A DNA stretch of 64,000 bases. It comes from Bdellovibrio bacteriovorus (GTDB lineage Bacteria > Bdellovibrionota > Bdellovibrionia > Bdellovibrionales > Bdellovibrionaceae). The position numbers and the translations under genes are program-made. Location of the stretch: positions 875,384-939,383 of the forward strand of contig NZ_LUKD01000001.1 of the NCBI RefSeq assembly GCF_001592745.1, written 5' to 3'. A model generated the notes under the pieces. That model made no database searches. It saw only the letters and a program-made list of their open reading frames with translations, and was not told the origin of the DNA. Below are positions 32,455 through 40,269 of the stretch, one piece after another (positions within the stretch are counted from its first letter, which is position 1; each line of letters starts with the position of its first letter).

Positions 32455-33020
32455 GTTCTATTCTTGAAGTTCGAAATCTAAAAGCCCGCAGCCGTGAAGG
32501 ACTGGATCTTTCACCTGCGGTCGACTTTGATCTTCAAGAAGGTGAAGTGCTGTTTCTGCGTGGAGAAAATGGTTCAGGAAAGAGCACCTTATTGAAAATT
32601 CTTTTGGGTCTTCATAAATACTATGAAGGCTCTTTTCAGTTGCGCATTTCGAAGGTCGAAATGCAGTATGTTCCTCAGTTAGGAAACTTGAATTTCCATC
32701 TTCCCTTGACCCTACAGGATATGGTCCCTCCCACGGCACGAGACCTTCCCTTGCTGCGGGGGCTTGATCTTAATAAGAAATGGAACACCGCCAGTGGCGG
32801 TGAAAGACAAAAAGTTCTTTTAGCGGCTGTTCTGGCGAAACGCCCCAAATTATTGGTTTTGGATGAGCCTTTTAATCACGTGGATAAGGACTCAGTTCAA
32901 GTGCTGGAAGACGCGTTAGCACAGTTTCTTAAAATGAATCCACAAAGTTCTTTGATTTTGGTGTCTCATCGCGCGCTTGTACAAAACTGGGCTTCAGTTA
33001 AATTTTTGGAGATTCGATGA
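32451..33020 (+). CDS. znuC: Zinc ABC transporter ATP-binding protein
   Basis: 189 residues, short for the family (usually about 230-260) because the C-terminal extension is missing. Walker A GENGSGKST (38-46), the signature as ASGGERQKVLL (about 114-124), Walker B LLVLDEPF and the switch SHR are present. It overlaps znuA and znuB by four bases each (ATGA), so the three are translationally coupled. Metal specificity is inferred from the operon and operator. Confidence 0.92.
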   Translation: MSSILEVRNLKARSREGLDLSPAVDFDLQEGEVLFLRGENGSGKSTLLKILLGLHKYYEGSFQLRISKVEMQYVPQLGNLNFHLPLTLQDMVPPTARDLPLLRGLDLNKKWNTASGGERQKVLLAAVLAKRPKLLVLDEPFNHVDKDSVQVLEDALAQFLKMNPQSSLILVSHRALVQNWASVKFLEIR

Positions 33021-33829
33021 GTTCCTTCTTGGACTTGCTAAAAATTTATCAGTGGGCTTTGCCGGCCAGTGTGGTTATGGCTGCGGTGCTTGCGTTGATA
33101 GGTGGCCAGTGGACCGCTCGGGCTAAAAGTGCGCAAATTTTTGTGTTAGGCCAAGGCTCTTCTTTAGGAATTGTATTGGGATTTGTTTTAAACCTTATCT
33201 TGGGAACCGACTTTCACGGTTTGAATCTGGTTTTAGGTTTGAGTTTAGGTTGGTTGACACTCTTACTTTCTGATTTTTGGATTGAATCCCGCTCGGACAG
33301 AAACCACGTTTATTTGACTCTTTTTGTATTCTTTCTTTCGCTTACGTATTTGATCACCTCCATCACGCCTTCTTTAGAGTCTCATATGGCAGCGGCGTAT
33401 TTTGGTGATATTGCGGTGATGAGCAATTTGGGTGCGCAGATGAGTCTGGCAGCAGGCTTGGCATTTGGGGCATTCTTATTGTGGAGCTGGAAAGAGCTTT
33501 CGATGATTTCTTTTCAGCTATTAAATCAAAGCTCCATTCATCGCAGCGGCAAAAATCTGGTTTTCGACGTAGGAACCTTGCTATTGACGACAATGGCAAT
33601 TCAAAGCATGGGCTATCTTTACACCATGGGATCACTTTTCATTGCGACAAGCTTTGCTTCATCCCGCAGTCGAAATTTGAATTCTTATACGGCGAAAATA
33701 CTGTTAATCGCTTCCTTAGGAAGTCTACTGGGATTTAGCATTTCATTATTTTCCACAGAGCTTCCCACCGTCCCCTGCATCCTTATTGGACAGATGTTGG
33801 TGGGTTTCTTGAGTTATACGAAGAAGTAG
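33017..33829 (+). CDS. znuB: Zinc ABC transporter permease
   Basis: 270 residues with about eight hydrophobic segments, of the ABC-3 permease family: GQWTARAKSAQIFVLGQGSSLGIVLG near the front, and AAAYFGDIAVMSNLGAQMSLAAG and DVGTLLLTTMAIQSMGYLYTMGSLFIAT in the usual order. Last gene of the operon. Its 3' end overlaps the convergent cNMP-domain gene by 16 bases, and no terminator lies between them. Confidence 0.9.
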   Translation: MSSFLDLLKIYQWALPASVVMAAVLALIGGQWTARAKSAQIFVLGQGSSLGIVLGFVLNLILGTDFHGLNLVLGLSLGWLTLLLSDFWIESRSDRNHVYLTLFVFFLSLTYLITSITPSLESHMAAAYFGDIAVMSNLGAQMSLAAGLAFGAFLLWSWKELSMISFQLLNQSSIHRSGKNLVFDVGTLLLTTMAIQSMGYLYTMGSLFIATSFASSRSRNLNSYTAKILLIASLGSLLGFSISLFSTELPTVPCILIGQMLVGFLSYTKK

Positions 33830-35244
33830 TGGAACGAAGGCTGAGCTTCGCGCTTTTGTCCGTCGACGTTGAAAAGACAAATCACTTCGGTGCGAACACC
33901 CTTTTTAACATTAAATACAGTTAAGTCCGCGTTCTCGATAATCTGGTGCAGACCGCGACCGGCACCGCCCTTTTCAGCATTCATGCTGCCAGCTTGGCCA
34001 TTATAACAGCTTAAAAGATAATCAATGATGATGTTTTTCGTAAGGGAACCAAATGGATCTTTCACCGCTACTGCAAGCAACACACCATCACTAGCATACG
34101 TCAGCTGCGATTGTTGATGAGTATCCAGTTTGATTTCTTCTTTACGAGAAATGTGATTGAAGATGGACTTTCCTTGAGCATCCACCGGAGCATCGTATAT
34201 CGCATTCATCAGCATTTCTTCAACGACAGTATTAACGCGATCTAAAACCGTGCTGCGAATCCCCATCTTTTTGAAGTAAGTGTAAATATCTTCGCGAAGT
34301 CCTTCGCGCTGACTAGAGTGAGTCACGGCTCGAGTTTGCACCTCTACTCCCCAAGTCAGATACTTTTCGATGCCAAAAAGATCTTTGTTCAAAAGCTTAC
34401 TCAAAGCAGTTAATACATAGCGAATGGTGGCATTTCTATCTTCGGCATCCCGAGAAATGATGTGATCGACGAAGCGGTTTTTTTCCAGAACATTCAAGTT
34501 TCCTTGGACATCTTTGTTTGTAAGTAGGACGGCATAGGGAGAGGATTTTTTGTCTTGAACATCTTTTAAGACGTCCACACAAGCTTCTTCACACAAAACA
34601 ATGTCATACTTATTTTCAGCCAAGAAAGTGTGTCCCATGGCCGAATCACTGGCGATATCCAATTGAACGCCGGTTCCACCAAGGGCCATACGAATCGGCA
34701 GTTGTTGCTTTTTATCTGGTTCGACTAACAGAACCTTGCCACCGCCACTTTTTTCGATCGCGCTTTGAGCTTCGTGCAGTTCACGATTGAGAATTTCAAA
34801 CAAACGAGCTTTTTCGTTTGTGCGCATCAAGCGCTCCGTCAAGATAAAGCAGTAGATCTGGAATAAGAGTGCTTGAAAGCGATCTTTGTCTTTGGGATGA
34901 ACATGTCCGAAATCTTCTGAGCGGATAACAAAGCACTCCACTGCCGTCAGAGCTTTGACCGTGGTCGACGTCAGATTGGATGTGATGACACTCATTTCTC
35001 CGAACACTTCACCCGGCGTATTTAATGTCGCAATCACTTCGCCAGCTAATGAAACTTCGACACTGCCCGATCTTAGAAAAAACAAAGAAGTGTTCTTTTT
35101 TCCCTCTTGAAGAATCAAACTTCCTGCTGACACGGATTCGGTATGAATCATTGCTGATGCTTGTAAAAGCAAGTCGTCACTGAATGACTTGAAGAAAGAG
35201 AAACTTTTAATTTCCTTAGCAATTTCGGCAGGGTGCAACTTCAT
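33814..35244 (-). CDS. cNMP-binding, receiver-like and GHKL ATPase domain signalling protein
   Basis: 476 cytoplasmic residues in three parts. Residues about 10-140 are a cyclic-nucleotide-binding fold (FFKSFSDDLLLQASAMI, GSLILQEGKKNTSLFFLRSGSVEV, GEVFGEMSVIT). Residues about 168-290 look like a receiver (KVLLVEPDKKQQLPIRMAL, YDIVLCEEAC, VLLTNKD), but the phosphoacceptor position reads CEE, not Asp. Residues about 330-465 are a GHKL ATPase of anti-sigma-kinase type (VVEEMLMNAIYDAP with the N-box Asn, KDPFGSL, GGAGRGLHQIIENAD). No HisKA domain is present. It resembles RsbW/SpoIIAB-like switch kinases put under cyclic-nucleotide control. Confidence 0.85.
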   Translation of the reverse strand: MKLHPAEIAKEIKSFSFFKSFSDDLLLQASAMIHTESVSAGSLILQEGKKNTSLFFLRSGSVEVSLAGEVIATLNTPGEVFGEMSVITSNLTSTTVKALTAVECFVIRSEDFGHVHPKDKDRFQALLFQIYCFILTERLMRTNEKARLFEILNRELHEAQSAIEKSGGGKVLLVEPDKKQQLPIRMALGGTGVQLDIASDSAMGHTFLAENKYDIVLCEEACVDVLKDVQDKKSSPYAVLLTNKDVQGNLNVLEKNRFVDHIISRDAEDRNATIRYVLTALSKLLNKDLFGIEKYLTWGVEVQTRAVTHSSQREGLREDIYTYFKKMGIRSTVLDRVNTVVEEMLMNAIYDAPVDAQGKSIFNHISRKEEIKLDTHQQSQLTYASDGVLLAVAVKDPFGSLTKNIIIDYLLSCYNGQAGSMNAEKGGAGRGLHQIIENADLTVFNVKKGVRTEVICLFNVDGQKREAQPSFHYFFV

Positions 35245-35350
35245 ATATTTGTAATTATGTATTTAGTTAGCGGGGCTTGACCAGAATCGAGTTGAATATT
35301 TTGGGGAATAAAAGAAAATTAAGTCTATCGTCGGTATACTTGGAGGTAGT

Positions 35351-36091
35351 TTGTACCCGATCCTTCCGCTTTCACCTACATTCGGTGTTCCCACTTATTA
35401 TCTGATCCTCAGTGGCACTGTGTGCATTTGCCTATGGTGGCTGGTGAGGCGTTCGGAGCAGTTGCAACTTTCGCGTAAAACGACGCTCGACCTTAGTCTA
35501 ATCATCATGGTGGCGGGATTTTTGGGCGGTCGCTTATTCCACGTTTTCTATGAAGACTTTCCTTATTATCGCGAAGAACCCGTCCGTATACTGCAAGTTT
35601 GGAACGGCGGCTTCGTTTTTTACGGTGGCGCTTTGTTCGCCGCGCTTCTGGCTTTTATTTATCTTATTAGAAAGAACAAAAGCACCTTCGAAGAATATCT
35701 GGACATGTTTGCTCCCGTTCTTTCTTTTTCTTATGTCATGGGTCGTATCGCCTGCCTTTTAGCGGGATGTTGTTTCGGAAAATACTGCGAACTGCCATGG
35801 GCTTTCGGAGGACGACACCCCACCCAAGCTTATGCCGCCTTATGGGAACTGGGTGTGCTTTTTATTTTACTGGGAATTGAAAAAGCTCCGAGAAAAAAAA
35901 GAGGAGCCGTTTTTTATTCGTGGATGATCTTGCATGCAATCGGCCGCTTGATCATGGAATACTTTCGGGATGACTTTCGCGGACCGACATTGGGAGTCTC
36001 AATTTCAAGCTGGATCAGTCTGCTCTTGATTTTGTTAGGGACATATCTGCTTTTAAGGAAGCCAACACACCGGAGCTCGACACGTTCCTAG
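35351..36091 (+). CDS. lgt: Prolipoprotein diacylglyceryl transferase family protein
   Basis: 246 residues, an inner-membrane enzyme that adds diacylglycerol to the lipobox cysteine. Seven hydrophobic segments and the family blocks LGGRLFHVF, WNGGFVFYGG, GRIACLLAGCCFGKYC and HPTQAYAALWE are present. The signature region is richer in Cys than the enterobacterial GRxxNFxNxE form, as in one branch of Lgt proteins. The TTG at 35351 is used because GGAGG ends just before it. Another lgt may exist elsewhere. It overlaps the convergent gene by 39 bases. Confidence 0.9.
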   Translation: MYPILPLSPTFGVPTYYLILSGTVCICLWWLVRRSEQLQLSRKTTLDLSLIIMVAGFLGGRLFHVFYEDFPYYREEPVRILQVWNGGFVFYGGALFAALLAFIYLIRKNKSTFEEYLDMFAPVLSFSYVMGRIACLLAGCCFGKYCELPWAFGGRHPTQAYAALWELGVLFILLGIEKAPRKKRGAVFYSWMILHAIGRLIMEYFRDDFRGPTLGVSISSWISLLLILLGTYLLLRKPTHRSSTRS

Positions 36092-36865
36092 TTGGCACAA
36101 ACTGCCTTGCACAAAACTGTCTAAGCGACATTGATCCGAAGGATAAGTATTGCGAACAAGTTCGTTTGTCGCTGCTGCGGGAGTATTGATATTCACCGGC
36201 ACATAGTCACGATACGAATATTGCTGCACGAAACGAATCATCTCAAGCCCTGCCTGCATGGATCTTTCACAAAGAGTATTCTGATCACAAGCCTTTCTGA
36301 CATCGTCTTCTATCACGGGAACAAGTTCTGGATACGCGGTGAGAAGCTCAGGTAAACAATTTGAGGCCGCGTAGAAATCAGATTGTCCTTCGGTTGAAGC
36401 CCAATCCGAACCGGGAATTGTTTGCCGAGGCTCACCGCCAATAATATGCCCCAACTCATGACAAAGAATAGCTGCCAGAGCAGCTTTCGTGGCACCTGGT
36501 GCTCGCGCCATTCCACCCCAGAGGGAAATCTGCATAGAGTCTTCCTTCTGCTGAGCGAAGGCCGCGAAGTAAGGACTTTGCCATTCATACGGAATAACCA
36601 AATTCTTGCCCGTAGCGGTCTGAACTTTTGCAAAATTTTTCACTAGGAATTGCCCAATCAACGTGGCGTAGTCCACCTCGGTCAAATTTGAAACGTTCTT
36701 CGATCCGACGGGAAGATAGAAGTAATTCGACTTCGATTCCTGCACCTGAACTTGTCGTTCACTGGTTCTGCTTTTCAATAAAACGCGAGGAGTTTGCGCC
36801 ATTGCAAGCAGTGCCACCAGAAGAAAAACTCCAAGAATGTACGGGATGTATTTGCGATCGATCAT
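36053..36865 (-). CDS. Membrane-anchored or exported zinc-metallopeptidase-like protein
   Basis: 270 residues with one N-terminal hydrophobic segment (YIPYILGVFLLVALLAMA). AAILCHELGHIIGG is an HExxH site and EGQSDFYAASNCL about 30 residues later offers the glutamate ligand, the M48-like arrangement. Eight cysteines, most in the C-terminal half (ACDQNTLCERS, QCRLDSF, SLCQLGTCRAPVC), suggest disulphides outside the membrane. The last 39 coding bases overlap the end of lgt on the other strand. Family beyond gluzincin is not assigned. Confidence 0.8.
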   Translation of the reverse strand: MIDRKYIPYILGVFLLVALLAMAQTPRVLLKSRTSERQVQVQESKSNYFYLPVGSKNVSNLTEVDYATLIGQFLVKNFAKVQTATGKNLVIPYEWQSPYFAAFAQQKEDSMQISLWGGMARAPGATKAALAAILCHELGHIIGGEPRQTIPGSDWASTEGQSDFYAASNCLPELLTAYPELVPVIEDDVRKACDQNTLCERSMQAGLEMIRFVQQYSYRDYVPVNINTPAAATNELVRNTYPSDQCRLDSFVQGSLCQLGTCRAPVCWLP

Positions 36866-36958
36866 AGCGCTAGCACCCTATCATAAATTCCCATTTTACT
36901 CGACCGAAAAGATTCCAATTTGTGAGACGAAAAAAGGCTGTTTTCAGAGGGAAAAATA

Positions 36959-36990
36959 GAGTGTCTCATTTTTAGACACTCGCAAGAGTG
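36959..36990. promoter_or_regulatory. Two mutually exclusive hairpins in a leader-like spacer
   Basis: GAGTGTCT-cattttt-AGACACTC (36959-36981) shares its right arm with CACTC-gcaa-GAGTG (36977-36990). Forming one stem breaks the other, as in attenuators. The spacer 36866-37133 holds no gene I could find, and the next gene starts 143 bases downstream. Confidence 0.4.
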
Positions 36991-37133
36991 ACGCAAATTG
37001 ACCGTGCTCTCCAGACTTTAAACAGTCTTTCAGCTGCCAATCGCAAAATAACCACAATTCACCCATAGATAGAAATGGCATGAGTTCTGTATTGCAGATT
37101 AGATGTAGAAGTTTAATTAGAAAGAGGTTTGTT

Positions 37134-37859
37134 ATGAAAAAGCTTTTAACGTCCTTTGTTGCGATGATGTCTTTCGCGGCATTGATGGTGGGCTGTAGCG
37201 ATGGCAGTGGTGGTGGTACAACCACAGTCACTTGTCCTGCGGGATATTCGTACAACGGCGTAAACTGTGTGTGGGTGAACGGTGGTACACCGGGGACTCC
37301 AGGTACAGTGACAGGCCCCGTACAATATTATGACTTCAACCGTTCGTATGTACAAAGTTGGGGTGGCGTCGGCACCGTGAATGGTGACATGACGATCGTC
37401 AACTCTGGCGCTTACAAACAATTCTTAAAAGAAGCCATGGCGGTTTGTGACAGAAATATCTGGGGTTGGAGCAGCGGTCTTTCCGACTGTAACAACTGGG
37501 TTTCTGGTTCATTCAAAATTGCGTTCTCTATTGATTCATCTATGAAACCAGCGGTGCGCTTCGAAGCTTACCCGGCTCCAAGTTTCTTCCAATGGAACTT
37601 TAGCTTGGGTTGGGATGCTGGCGGCGTTGCGTTCAACCCACTTATCTTGAACTCCAACAACACGTTTAGCTTGATCAATAACAGCCAAGGTTTCGAGATC
37701 CGTGCTCAAGGTTCCTACTGGAATGGTGGCGGCTTGCGCTTGATCCAAATTCAGGTTCTAAAAGGAACTCTGCAAGACGGTTACTTCACATATGATCTTT
37801 ACTACCCGTACAACAACGTAGCTACGAAGTTCGCAACGGGTAAATTTAAAAAGTACTAA
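37134..37859 (+). CDS. Lipoprotein of unknown function
   Basis: 241 residues from ATG 37134 (AAGAGG before it; the longer frame to 37080 lacks a site). Lipobox ALMVGC with Cys21, then a flexible SDGSGGGTTTV stretch, TCPAGYSYNGVNCVWVNGG (a small Cys pair motif) and a GTPGTPGT spacer. The remaining 180 residues are beta-rich with many Trp, Phe and Asn (NIWGWSSGLSDCNNW, FFQWNFSLGWDAGGVAF). They may form a jelly-roll or carbohydrate-binding-like fold, but no family is recognised. The yacG-like gene follows 45 bases on. Confidence 0.75.
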   Translation: MKKLLTSFVAMMSFAALMVGCSDGSGGGTTTVTCPAGYSYNGVNCVWVNGGTPGTPGTVTGPVQYYDFNRSYVQSWGGVGTVNGDMTIVNSGAYKQFLKEAMAVCDRNIWGWSSGLSDCNNWVSGSFKIAFSIDSSMKPAVRFEAYPAPSFFQWNFSLGWDAGGVAFNPLILNSNNTFSLINNSQGFEIRAQGSYWNGGGLRLIQIQVLKGTLQDGYFTYDLYYPYNNVATKFATGKFKKY

Positions 37860-37904
37860 GCTCTGCGTCTTGCACTCGTGGCAAGACTCAGCAAAGATTC
37901 AGGT

Positions 37905-38123
37905 ATGACAGAACCTCAAAAACCAAGACAAGTTAAATGCCCGCAGTGCGGGCGTTTAGCGTTGTACTCACCAGAAAATCCTTTCCGTCCTTTCTGTTCA
38001 GAAAGATGTCGCATCATCGATCTTGGCGCATGGGCCAGCGAAGAATACAAAATTCCCGTCAAAGATTCTTCAAGTGATGCTTTAAGTATGGACGACGAAG
38101 ACTCTTCTGAAGATATGCACTGA
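37905..38123 (+). CDS. yacG: YacG-like zinc-finger protein (DNA gyrase inhibitor family)
   Basis: 72 residues with the YacG zinc site: [42 protein letters not shown]. The four cysteines are in CPQC and CSERC, and the trailing DLGxWxxExYxIP is diagnostic. YacG of E. coli binds gyrase. The start at ATG 37905 (AGG just before) gives the usual family length; a GTG 27 bases upstream is less likely. An acidic Ser-rich tail ends the protein. Confidence 0.9.
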   Translation: MTEPQKPRQVKCPQCGRLALYSPENPFRPFCSERCRIIDLGAWASEEYKIPVKDSSSDALSMDDEDSSEDMH

Positions 38124-38250
38124 TGCCGCTGAAACGCGCACTCAGAGTCGTTTTCACATTTTGCTATTGACGAATTTCCGATTTTGCATTTTCATGACCA
38201 TGTCATTGGATGACGAAGAGTTATCATCACGATTTTTATTTACAACGACG

Positions 38251-38266
38251 GACACACAAAAGTGTC
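38251..38266 (+). promoter_or_regulatory. Small hairpin in the HU leader
   Basis: GACAC-acaaaa-GTGTC lies five bases ahead of the strong ribosome site AGAGGAG of the HU gene. It could influence transcript stability or initiation. Only the structure is seen. Confidence 0.3.
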
Positions 38267-38282
38267 TTAAAGAGGAGTTCAA

Positions 38283-38555
38283 ATGAACAAAGCTCAACTT
38301 ATCGAAAAAATCGCTACTGAAACAAAAGTTTCTAAAGCTCAAGCTGAAATGATCCTTGATTGCGCAGTAGAGAACATCAAGAAATCAGTTAAAAAAGGCG
38401 ACGACGTTAAACTTGTTGGCTTCGGTACTTTCACTAAAGCTAAACGCAAAGCTCGCACAGGTCGCAACCCACAAACTGGTAAAGCAATCAAAATCCCAGC
38501 TTCTTGGGCTCCAAAATTCCGCGCTGGCGCAGAATTCAAATCAATGGTTAAGTAA
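38283..38555 (+). CDS. hup: HU-family DNA-binding protein
   Basis: A 90-residue nucleoid protein. MNKAQLIEKIATETKVSKAQAEMILDCAVENI forms the dimerisation helices, LVGFGTFTKAKRKARTGRNPQTGKAIKIPAS is the DNA-binding arm with the Pro tip, and PKFRAGAEFKSMVK closes the fold. A Trp replaces the usual basic residue in PASWAPKF. The ATG at 38283 has AGAGGAG before it, and the gene ends in a strong terminator, so it should be a highly expressed single-gene unit. Confidence 0.96.
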   Translation: MNKAQLIEKIATETKVSKAQAEMILDCAVENIKKSVKKGDDVKLVGFGTFTKAKRKARTGRNPQTGKAIKIPASWAPKFRAGAEFKSMVK

Positions 38556-38579
38556 TCGTCTAACAACGATGAACTAATC

Positions 38580-38613
38580 AAAAGGCGTTCCCCACGGGAA
38601 CGCCTTTTTTTAT
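38580..38613 (+). terminator. Terminator of the HU gene
   Basis: AAAGGCGTTCCC-cac-GGGAACGCCTTT, a perfect 12-bp stem followed by more T, 25 bases after the HU stop codon. Confidence 0.95.
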
Positions 38614-38635
38614 TTCCCTTCATCACCTCGGGTGC

Positions 38636-38810
38636 CGGAGAGAGAGGAAGGGTTAAACTCTGCTTCCTTTTCGCTCGGACAGTCCTCGCGCTTCTCGTCT
38701 TTTGCTGGCATTCTTGCTTTTCGTGTCTTTCTTTTCTGTACTACCGCCATAGCTTTCGTGCGCTGCGGAACTCGCTTCAAGGAAGCAGAGTTTAACCCTT
38801 CCTCTCTCCG
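38636..38810. repeat. Hairpin element E1: private 32-base arms around a conserved core
   Basis: Left arm 38636-38669 and right arm 38779-38810 are complementary over 32 bases; the left arm has two extra bases (AG). Inside lies a 115-base core (38668-38782) that recurs, reversed, in element E2. Its first 24 bases (38668-38691) are identical to E2 39039-39062 on the other strand, and its last 23 (38760-38782, GCGCTGCGGAACTCGCT...) differ from E2 38946-38968 at one base. The arm sequences of E1 and E2 are unrelated. It directly follows the HU terminator, and no frame with a ribosome site was found in it. Confidence 0.88.
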
Positions 38811-38911
38811 AACCAGTTTTGGGGGAAATAAAAAAAGACATTGTATCGTTCCTCTGTGGTTTTCTGGTCAGCTGCGCTGACGTTTGGTCTTCTGAAAGAA
38901 CATCGAGATGT

Positions 38912-39098
38912 AATTTTGGGTAGAGCCTAGGGTTCCTGCTCTGAGCCTTGTAGCGAGTTCCGCAGCGCCCAAAAACATCTGCACCACAACGGGAAAAACT
39001 AAAAACCCCAAAACAAGATTGCCAGCAGAAGACTAAACGCGCGAGGACTGTCCGAGCGAAAAGGCCCAGAGCAGGAACCCTAGGCTCTACCCAAAATT
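38912..39098. repeat. Hairpin element E2: second copy, inverted, with different arms
   Basis: Arms 38912-38943 and 39067-39098 are perfectly complementary over 32 bases, and the stem continues five more pairs after one mismatch. The core (38946-39062) is the reverse complement of the E1 core: 24 of 24 bases at one end, 22 of 23 at the other, and a matching GTCTT.TGCTGGCA.TCTTG block between, with a more diverged T-rich middle. Just beyond the right arm is a small hairpin GCGCC-ttc-GGCGC (39099-39111). The stretch 38811-39176 holds no recognisable gene. Confidence 0.88.
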
Positions 39099-39176
39099 GC
39101 GCCTTCGGCGCTTTACGGCAAGAACTAACTCAACATGCAGCTTGGCTTTTTTACGATGGATCGGTAGCCTGTTTCT

Positions 39177-40166
39177 ATGGCTCAGTTCAGTAAGAAAATT
39201 CAGAAGATTGGTGTTTATACTAGCGGTGGTGATGCTCCCGGAATGAATGCGGCGATTCGTGCCGTGGTTCGTGTGGGTATTGCGCAAAATCTTGAAGTCT
39301 ACGGTATCCAAAACGGATACGTTGGCATGATGGATAACAAAATCTCGCAACTTCATTTGCGTGACATGGCGAACATCATTCAACGTGGAGGCACTGTCTT
39401 AAAAACAGGTCGCTCTACTGAGTTCATGAAACCGGAAGGTCGCGCAAAGGCGGCTCAACACTTAAGAGCTGCCGGCATTGATGCGATGGTTTGTATCGGA
39501 GGCGACGGATCTTTCCGTGGGGCTCATGCTCTTTGGGAGGAACACCAAATTCCAATCGTCGGCGTGCCCGGCACGATTGATAATGATATCTACGGCAGCG
39601 ATAAAACGATTGGCTTTGATACGGCGGTGAATACTGCTTTAGAAGCGATTGATAGAATTCGCGATACCGCCGCTTCTCATGATCGTCTTTTTATCGTTGA
39701 AGTGATGGGTCGAAATTCTGGCTTTATTGCATCGCATGTTGGACTAGCTGGTGGAGCCGAAGAGATCTTCACTCCTGAAGGAAATACCACTGTTGAAAAA
39801 GCACTGGATCGTATTAAAGAAGCCATCGGTCGCGGCAAAACCAGCAGTATTCTTATTACAGCCGAAGGCCAAAAACCGGGTCGTGCTTACGACCTTGCTG
39901 ATGCTATTCGTAAAAAATCGGGAATGGATGCGAAAGTCTGCATTCTAGGCCACCAACAGCGCGGGGGCTCACCGACGGCAGCTGATCGCATACTGGCCAG
40001 CCGGATGGGGGCCGCTGCCGTAGACTCTTTACTGAAGGGCTATTGCGATATCATGATCGGTACCGAAGGCGAGCGCTTAGTGCAAGTGCCGCTGGATCTT
40101 GTTACGAAGAATGAAAAGAAGAACCAATTAGATCTTCTTTCTTTAGCGAACGTACTAGCTACATAG
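39177..40166 (+). CDS. pfkA: ATP-dependent 6-phosphofructokinase
   Basis: 329 residues; phosphorylates fructose 6-phosphate at the committed step of glycolysis. Family motifs are complete: IGVYTSGGDAPGMNAAIRAVV (ATP site), IGGDGSFRGA, the active-site GVPGTIDNDIYGSDKTIGFDTA, EVMGRNSGFIA and LGHQQRGGSPTAADR. The GDGS form of the nucleotide loop favours ATP over pyrophosphate use. The ATG at 39177 has no strong ribosome site. It follows element E2 and has its own terminator. Confidence 0.95.
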   Translation: MAQFSKKIQKIGVYTSGGDAPGMNAAIRAVVRVGIAQNLEVYGIQNGYVGMMDNKISQLHLRDMANIIQRGGTVLKTGRSTEFMKPEGRAKAAQHLRAAGIDAMVCIGGDGSFRGAHALWEEHQIPIVGVPGTIDNDIYGSDKTIGFDTAVNTALEAIDRIRDTAASHDRLFIVEVMGRNSGFIASHVGLAGGAEEIFTPEGNTTVEKALDRIKEAIGRGKTSSILITAEGQKPGRAYDLADAIRKKSGMDAKVCILGHQQRGGSPTAADRILASRMGAAAVDSLLKGYCDIMIGTEGERLVQVPLDLVTKNEKKNQLDLLSLANVLAT

Positions 40167-40190
40167 GGCTTCATTCGAAGCCCTTTCTTC
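40165..40190 (+). terminator. Terminator of pfkA
   Basis: AGGGCTTC-attc-GAAGCCCT followed by TTCTTC. It begins at the stop codon itself. Confidence 0.8.
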
Positions 40191-40269
40191 TGCCTTTTTA
40201 TCTTGACCAGAGTTTTGGGAACTTGAATTCTAGTGTGTATCTATTTGCACTCTTAGAAATGAGGTCCTG

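Noticed and set aside
38632-38880. Frames of 60-80 residues across element E1
   Set aside because: They run through both arms and the T-rich core with no ribosome site and no protein-like composition; the region is better explained as a hairpin element.
38636-39098. Paired inverted repeats considered as an insertion sequence or CRISPR
   Set aside because: No transposase frame or recognisable target-site duplication, and no regular short repeats with spacers.
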